This document shows positions 59,979 to 64,000 of a DNA stretch of 64,000 nt, piece by piece. The translations under genes and the position numbers were made by a program. Below the pieces are notes generated by a model that saw only the letters and a list, made by a program, of their open reading frames with translations, ran no database searches and was not told the DNA's origin. This stretch comes from Streptomyces sp. AM 4-1-1. Its GTDB lineage: Bacteria > Actinomycetota > Actinomycetes > Streptomycetales > Streptomycetaceae. The number at the start of each line of letters is the position of its first letter. Within the stretch, counting starts at the first letter, position 1. Location of the stretch: NCBI RefSeq assembly GCF_029167625.1, contig NZ_CP119145.1:6572001-6636000 (forward strand). Direction: 5' to 3'.

Positions 59979-60386
59979 TCAGACGGACGGGCGCCGGGCC
60001 ACCGGGTGCGGGTACACCGCCAGTGAGAACGAGTGCCCGGCCGGATCGGTGTACACGCGCTCGTCGCGCGGACCGCTGTTGTCCTTGGTGTCCACGGGCC
60101 GGGCACCCAGCCCGATCGCCTCGCGCTCGGCCTCGTCCATGTCGCCGGGGTCCACCAGGATGCGCAGATGGGCCTGCTGAGCGTCCTCCGGGCGCGGCCA
60201 GCTGGGCGGTGCGTAGCCGTGGTCCCGGTGGATCGCCAGCCGGACCCCGTTCGAGCCGGCGACCTCCACGTAGTCGGGGTCATCGTCGATCCGTACCTCG
60301 GCGTCGAGGAGACTCGCGTAGAACTGAGCCAGCTCGACGGGCTCGGAGCAGTCAAGGACAAGGACAGTCGTCTTCCGTACGGTCAT
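59979..60386 (-). CDS. VOC (glyoxalase/bleomycin-resistance fold) family protein
   Basis: 135 aa, one paired beta-alpha-beta-beta-beta unit. TVLVLDCSEPVELAQFYASLLDAEV, LAIHRDHGYAPPSWPRPEDAQQAHLRILV and RVYTDPAGHSFSLAVYP follow the family pattern. Conserved His in the centre and late positions could hold a metal. ATG 60386 is used; ATG 60398 also possible, both without a clear ribosome-binding site. Substrate unknown. Confidence 0.85.
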   Translation of the reverse strand: MTVRKTTVLVLDCSEPVELAQFYASLLDAEVRIDDDPDYVEVAGSNGVRLAIHRDHGYAPPSWPRPEDAQQAHLRILVDPGDMDEAEREAIGLGARPVDTKDNSGPRDERVYTDPAGHSFSLAVYPHPVARRPSV

Positions 60387-60469
60387 GGAGATGCGCATAC
60401 CCGGGAAGCGTCCGGCCACGCTGAGCGACCGCCCGGAACCTCGGGTCGTGTCCCGTCACGGCCTCCCGG

Positions 60470-60943
60470 TCAGGAACCGTCCCCGGCCCCCTCGTCCGTG
60501 ACGTGCACCGCGGCCTCCTCGGCGGACGCGGCGCCGCCATCGATACCGACGTCCCGGGCCACCACGTCGATGTCCCGCCGCTGTCCGGGGTCGTCCAGCG
60601 GAGCCAGCCGTCCGGCACGGTCCTCACCGGCGATCTCGTCGTCCACCGGTTCACCCTCGCCGTCCGGCAGATCTCCCGTACCGTCCCCCTCCGGCGCCCG
60701 GACCTCAGGGGTCTCCTGGGCGAGCCGCTGGTCGAGCGACTCGCCCTCCTGCTGCTCCTCGCCGGTCGTGCCGTACTTCTCCACTCCCAGGGGGCGTTCC
60801 GGCGGCGAGTACCCCTCCTCCATGGTGTCGTCCAGGCTCCGCTCGCCGATCACGTTCTCCATGTCCAGATCATCGTCCGGACGGTTCTGGATGTCCGCGT
60901 GATCAGGCTGGTAGACGTCGTCGCCCCGCGCGTCCTCCGTCAT
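60470..60943 (-). CDS. DUF5709 domain protein (very acidic)
   Basis: 157 aa, strongly acidic and probably disordered. DVYQPDHADIQNRPDDDLDMENVIGERSLDDTMEEGYSPPERP is the DUF5709 signature, known mainly from actinobacteria and linked by some to stress. ATG 60943 follows AAGGAGTGG. Single gene; divergent from the methyltransferase across a 215-base gap with no other obvious feature. Confidence 0.88.
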   Translation of the reverse strand: MTEDARGDDVYQPDHADIQNRPDDDLDMENVIGERSLDDTMEEGYSPPERPLGVEKYGTTGEEQQEGESLDQRLAQETPEVRAPEGDGTGDLPDGEGEPVDDEIAGEDRAGRLAPLDDPGQRRDIDVVARDVGIDGGAASAEEAAVHVTDEGAGDGS

Positions 60944-61158
60944 GGTCCACTCCTTCCGCCGCGATCCGCCGGTCCTGCCGCCCGCATCACGGATATGGGA
61001 TGAAAAGTTCCCTTTGTTCCTTCATTGTCCTCGCCATGCTCCTGCCCGCCCAATGACCGCCAAATCGACATTGGTCTGGACAACTGGCTGGAACAGTCGC
61101 TAGCGTCCTGCCGAGGCAGGTGGACGCCTCGCACCAACAGCCGGAAGGCAGCGGGCAG

Positions 61159-61899
61159 ATGGCGGCAATCCTCTACGACGACCGGTCGGCCGACGCGTAT
61201 CGACTCGCACGGGACATCCCGCCCGGCCGGCTCATCGCCTGGCGTGAGGCCATCGGGGCGGAAGCCGCCCTGGAACCGGGCATGACCGTGCTCGACGTGG
61301 GGGCCGGAACGGGGGCGTTCGCCTCGGCCCTCCACCAGTGGTTCGGCGTGCGGGTACTGGCCGTCGAACCCGCACGGGCGATGCGGGACCTCATCCCCGG
61401 GGCCGAGGGGATCGAGGCCCTGGACGGCACGGCGGAGGCCCTGCCGGTGCCGGACGGCTGCGCCGACGCGGCCTGGCTCGGGTCGGTCGTCCACCATGTG
61501 TCCGATCTGGCGGCGGCCGCGCGGGAGCTTCGCCGCGCGCTGAGGCCCGGGGCGCCGGTGCTCATCCGCAACAGCTTCCCGGGCCGCTGCTCACGCGATC
61601 TGCGGGTGCGGTTCTTCCCGGAGACCGCTCGCGTGGTAGCCGGTTACCCGAGCGTCGAGCAGGTCTGCGCCGCGTTCGCCCCGGCCGGATTCCGCCGGAT
61701 CGCCCTCCACTCGCTTCCTCAGCAGAGTGCGGCGGACCTGGCCGACTTCGCCGGCAGGGTCCACCGGGACGCGGACGCCAAGCTCCGCGGACTCACCGAC
61801 GAGGAGTTCGACCGCGGAATGGAACGGCTGCGGGCGGCGGTGGCGGACGAGCCGGCCCAGTCGGCCACCAGCTGGATGGACCTGCTCGTCCTTGTCTGA
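61159..61899 (+). CDS. Class I SAM-dependent methyltransferase
   Basis: 246 aa. Motif I VLDVGAGTGAFASALHQWF, acidic loop LAVEPARAM, motif II/III GTAEALPVPDGCADAAWLGSVVHHVSD and VLIRNSFPGRC are in order. The C-terminal half (FPETARVVAGYPSVEQV) resembles ubiE/methyltransferase-11 members. ATG 61159 has GGAAGG upstream; GTG 61120 with GAGG is possible. A TAGCGT element sits at 61101. Next to a gamma-butyrolactone receptor gene, so it could be a regulated target. Substrate unknown. Confidence 0.88.
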   Translation: MAAILYDDRSADAYRLARDIPPGRLIAWREAIGAEAALEPGMTVLDVGAGTGAFASALHQWFGVRVLAVEPARAMRDLIPGAEGIEALDGTAEALPVPDGCADAAWLGSVVHHVSDLAAAARELRRALRPGAPVLIRNSFPGRCSRDLRVRFFPETARVVAGYPSVEQVCAAFAPAGFRRIALHSLPQQSAADLADFAGRVHRDADAKLRGLTDEEFDRGMERLRAAVADEPAQSATSWMDLLVLV

Positions 61900-61950
61900 C
61901 TCCGGTCGCCTGACGTCCGATCGCCTGGTGTCCGGTCGCCCGGCGTCCGG

Positions 61951-62613
61951 TCAGGAAACCGCCTCGGAAGCGGCCACCGACGCCAGTGCCTGCTCGGAGA
62001 GGATGCGGCCCCGGTCGGGCGAGAGATCGAGGGCGGCGATGACCGATGGGACCGCGATGGAGGGAAGCACGTGCCGCTGAAGGACCTGGATGCGCCGGCC
62101 GAGGTCCTGGTAGCCGCTGACGATGTGGGACATCGACTGGACACCGGCGAACGATCCGACGTACAGATCGGCCGTCTCCTGGGTGTCCACATGGGGAAGT
62201 AGTTCGCCCTGTTCCCTGGCCTGGTCGAGCAGTTCGCGGGTGGAACCACCCCAGCGAAGAAACGGTCCTGTGCGGTCCAGGCCCTCGGCCCGGGAGTCGA
62301 GCGTCAGCCGGACCCCCGCCCTGACCAGAAGGTCCGTCTGGACCCGGTAGGCATGGACCATTCCGATATCGACGAGTTCTTGGAGTTTGCTGGACTGTGA
62401 CGGCAAATAGGGTTTCAGGTCCTGTTCGGCGACGATGCCGTGGGCGAGGTCTTCCTTGGACTGGAAATGGAAATACAGCGCACCCTTGGTGACGCCGGCC
62501 ACGGTGAGTATCTCCGTGATCGTGGCTGCCTGGTAGCCGCGCCGGTCGAATACCCGAGCGGCTGCTTCCAGGATGGCCCGGCGGGTCCGGACCGCCCTTT
62601 CCTGCATGGCCAC
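61951..62613 (-). CDS. TetR-type gamma-butyrolactone receptor (ScbR/ArpA-like)
   Basis: 220 aa. The HTH is at about residues 6-54 (ERAVRTRRAILEAAARVFDRRGYQAATITEILTVAGVTKGALYFHFQSKEDLAHGIV), followed by the ligand domain typical of this family (QSSKLQELVDIGMVHAYRVQTDLLVRAGVRLT, GWxx-like LRWGGSTRELLDQAREQGELLP). GTG 62613 is chosen for its AAGGAG five bases upstream. Divergent from an AfsA homologue with a probable autoregulatory element between them. Known role of the family: repression of antibiotic clusters until the butyrolactone binds. Confidence 0.93.
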   Translation of the reverse strand: MAMQERAVRTRRAILEAAARVFDRRGYQAATITEILTVAGVTKGALYFHFQSKEDLAHGIVAEQDLKPYLPSQSSKLQELVDIGMVHAYRVQTDLLVRAGVRLTLDSRAEGLDRTGPFLRWGGSTRELLDQAREQGELLPHVDTQETADLYVGSFAGVQSMSHIVSGYQDLGRRIQVLQRHVLPSIAVPSVIAALDLSPDRGRILSEQALASVAASEAVS

Positions 62614-62677
62614 GCTGCTCCTTGCGCTTCTATGTCTTCCGGGCAAGAGTTCGAGGGACGGTCATCACAGTGACCTG

Positions 62678-62701
62678 TAAAGAACCGACCGCCTTGTATC
62701 T
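62678..62701. promoter_or_regulatory. Autoregulatory element (ARE) for the butyrolactone receptor
   Basis: Read on the minus strand, this 24-base site agrees at about 20 positions with the ArpA/ScbR consensus as I remember it: AGATAC at one end, CGGTT then TTT at the other, separated as expected. It lies between receptor and synthase genes. A second short palindrome, GGTCA-TCACAG-TGACC, is at 62660-62675. Confidence 0.65.
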
Positions 62702-62756
62702 TATCGATCGCCAGCGGGGCCGAACGGCCGCCGATGGCCTTTGTCCTGGGGAAAGC

Positions 62757-63719
62757 ATGCAACACGTTACGGTCGTGGACGACGCTCTTCGTGCGAATCA
62801 CCTCGATACGGGGCACCCGGTGCCCATCGAGTTGGTGCACAGGGTACGGGAGGAGGACGCCTTCCCCGTCCGCTGGGCCGAGGCGGGGGAGGACCGGTTC
62901 CTCGTCCACGCGCGGTGGCCGCACGACCACCCCTTCTACGCGCCGCTGCGCGGACTCCACGATCCGCTGATGCTCGTCGAAACCATGCGGCAGTCGGCCG
63001 TCCTGGTCATCCACGCCGGGTACGGGGTCCCGGTCGGTCATCACTTCCTGCTGGCGGAGCTGGAGTTCACCTGCCGGCCGGAAGGACTCGAAGTGGGGGA
63101 CGGGCCCACCGACGTCGAGGTGGAGGTACGGTGCGAACAGCTGCGCAGGCGCGGTGGGCATCCGAGCCAGATCCGCTCCCGCTGGGTGATCCGCGCCGGC
63201 GGGACCGTACTGGCGACGGGTGAGGGTCTGGGCCGGATGACGAGCCCGCAGGCGTACCGCAGACTGCGCGGCGCCGGAATCGTGCCCGTCGTGCCGGGAC
63301 CCGCGCCCCGGCCCATCGACCCCGCGCGGGCCGGCCGCGGCCGGGCCCATGACGTGGTGCTCTCCGCCACCTCCCGGCCGGACACCTGGCGGCTGCGCGT
63401 GGACACCGGTCACGCCACCCTCTTCCAGCGGGCGAACGACCACATACCGGGGATGCTCCTGCTGGAGGCGGCACGGCAGGCGGCGGCCGCGCTGACCGCT
63501 CCCGCGCCGTTCTTCCCGCACGGGGGGAGCATCGTCTTCGACCGGTACGCGGAGTTCGCCGACGCCTGCTGGATCGAGGCCCGGACGACACCCCCGCCCC
63601 CGGACAGTCCGGACGCCGTCGCCGTGCGCGTCACCGGCAGTCAGGACGGCCACCAGGTGTTCGGCGCCACCCTGCTGGCGTCGGCCCCGGCCCGTGAGGC
63701 GGCGACATGCTCCTCGTGA
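62757..63719 (+). CDS. Gamma-butyrolactone synthase, AfsA/ScbA-like (two hot-dog domains)
   Basis: 320 aa. Condenses a beta-ketoacyl group with dihydroxyacetone phosphate in butyrolactone signal synthesis. It has two AfsA domains: HPFYAPLRGLHDPLMLVETMRQSAVLVIHAGYGVPVGHHF in the first and ANDHIPGMLLLEAARQAAAALTAP in the second. ATG 62757 (MQHVTVVDD) has GGGGAAAG upstream; the open frame 5' overlaps the ARE region and is not used. The stop overlaps the start of the reductase gene. Confidence 0.94.
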   Translation: MQHVTVVDDALRANHLDTGHPVPIELVHRVREEDAFPVRWAEAGEDRFLVHARWPHDHPFYAPLRGLHDPLMLVETMRQSAVLVIHAGYGVPVGHHFLLAELEFTCRPEGLEVGDGPTDVEVEVRCEQLRRRGGHPSQIRSRWVIRAGGTVLATGEGLGRMTSPQAYRRLRGAGIVPVVPGPAPRPIDPARAGRGRAHDVVLSATSRPDTWRLRVDTGHATLFQRANDHIPGMLLLEAARQAAAALTAPAPFFPHGGSIVFDRYAEFADACWIEARTTPPPPDSPDAVAVRVTGSQDGHQVFGATLLASAPAREAATCSS

Positions 63720-64000
63720 CGGGTGCCACGGGCACCATCGGCGCAGAGGTGGCCCGTGGGCTGGCGTCCCTCGGGGCGGTGCGCATCCTGGCCCGACGGC
63801 CCGAGGCGGTCACGGCCGACGGGCCGCACGTGGAGATCGTCGAGGGCGACTACGCGGACCCGAGGGCACTGGAGCGGGCCTTCGAAGGGGTGCGGGCGGC
63901 CTTCCTGGTGACGAACCGCCCTGGCGAACCGGACGACGAACGGCTCATCGGCGCCGCCCGCGTCGCCGGCACCCGGCACCTCGTCAAGCTGTCCGCGGCG
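63707..64000 (+). CDS. NAD(P)-binding reductase (NmrA/SDR-like), cut by the window edge
   Basis: First 98 residues only. MLLVTGATGTIGAEVARGLASLGAVRILARRPEAV is the glycine-rich Rossmann start of atypical SDR/NmrA proteins. ATG 63707 lies inside the 3' end of the AfsA-like gene (13-base overlap), so they are co-translated. It may perform the ketone reduction of butyrolactone synthesis (the BprA-like step), an inference from position only. Confidence 0.85.
   Translation, partial: MLLVTGATGTIGAEVARGLASLGAVRILARRPEAVTADGPHVEIVEGDYADPRALERAFEGVRAAFLVTNRPGEPDDERLIGAARVAGTRHLVKLSAA

Overview
High-GC actinobacterial chromosome, almost certainly a Streptomyces. The evidence is GC-rich third codon positions, many GTG starts, ATGA/GTGA gene overlaps, a complete conservon, a c-di-AMP (ydaO-type) riboswitch ahead of a cell-wall hydrolase, a gamma-butyrolactone receptor/synthase pair, and a rare TTA codon in a biosynthetic gene. 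No transposase, integrase, CRISPR array or rRNA was seen.

Layout. 1-7046: a polar-lipid or polyol-phosphate glycopolymer operon with two CDP-alcohol phosphatidyltransferases, a nucleotidyltransferase, a glycerol-1-phosphate-dehydrogenase-like enzyme, a family 2 glycosyltransferase and a TagGH/Wzm-Wzt-like ABC exporter. 7368-20001: the hopanoid cluster (hpnC, hpnD, hpnE, polyprenyl synthase, shc, hpnG, hpnH, a Dxs-like gene, hpnO) followed by an XRE-cupin regulator and a tiny membrane protein. The Dxs-like gene has lost its pyrimidine-binding domain, and no ispG lies where related clusters carry one. 20042-23533: a tyrosine phosphatase, a riboswitch-controlled LysM/M23 peptidase and an SGNH hydrolase. 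23600-29342: an STM4011/4012/4013/4015 set on the minus strand without STM4014, divergent from a small orphan protein and a DUF6745 protein. 29743-31536: a PPOX-type oxidoreductase and an MBL-fold hydrolase.

31546-42537 is the most interesting region, a compact divergent NRPS-PKS locus. The minus strand carries a TenA-like helical protein, an A-T-C NRPS with a threonine-type specificity code, and MbtH. The plus strand carries an A-T NRPS with one in-frame TTA codon and a KS-AT-ACP-TE protein, followed by an IclR-family regulator whose promoter sits inside a long inverted repeat. Read as an assembly line it would make a short peptide-ketide. I do not recognise it as a described system.

42879-46976: a conservon (cvnABCD) ending in a GAF protein. 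47106-48946: a TetR-WHG repressor divergent from an SDR-like enzyme with two matching palindromic operators between them. 49064-50715: a split transketolase. Two identical tRNA-Pro(GGG) genes (50851 and 59753), each with its own hairpin, bracket about 8.8 kb. That interval holds a YbdK-type ligase, a 2OG-Fe dioxygenase, a start-less 3' gene remnant coupled to lutC, cobK and cobF, a DUF309 gene and a large AAA ATPase without an HTH.

59979-64000: a VOC protein, a DUF5709 protein, a methyltransferase, then a ScbR-like receptor and AfsA-like synthase divergent around a site matching the gamma-butyrolactone autoregulatory element, and the start of an NAD(P)-binding reductase cut by the window edge. 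The GBL system and the TTA codon are both plausible developmental controls on the NRPS-PKS locus, but that link is inference.
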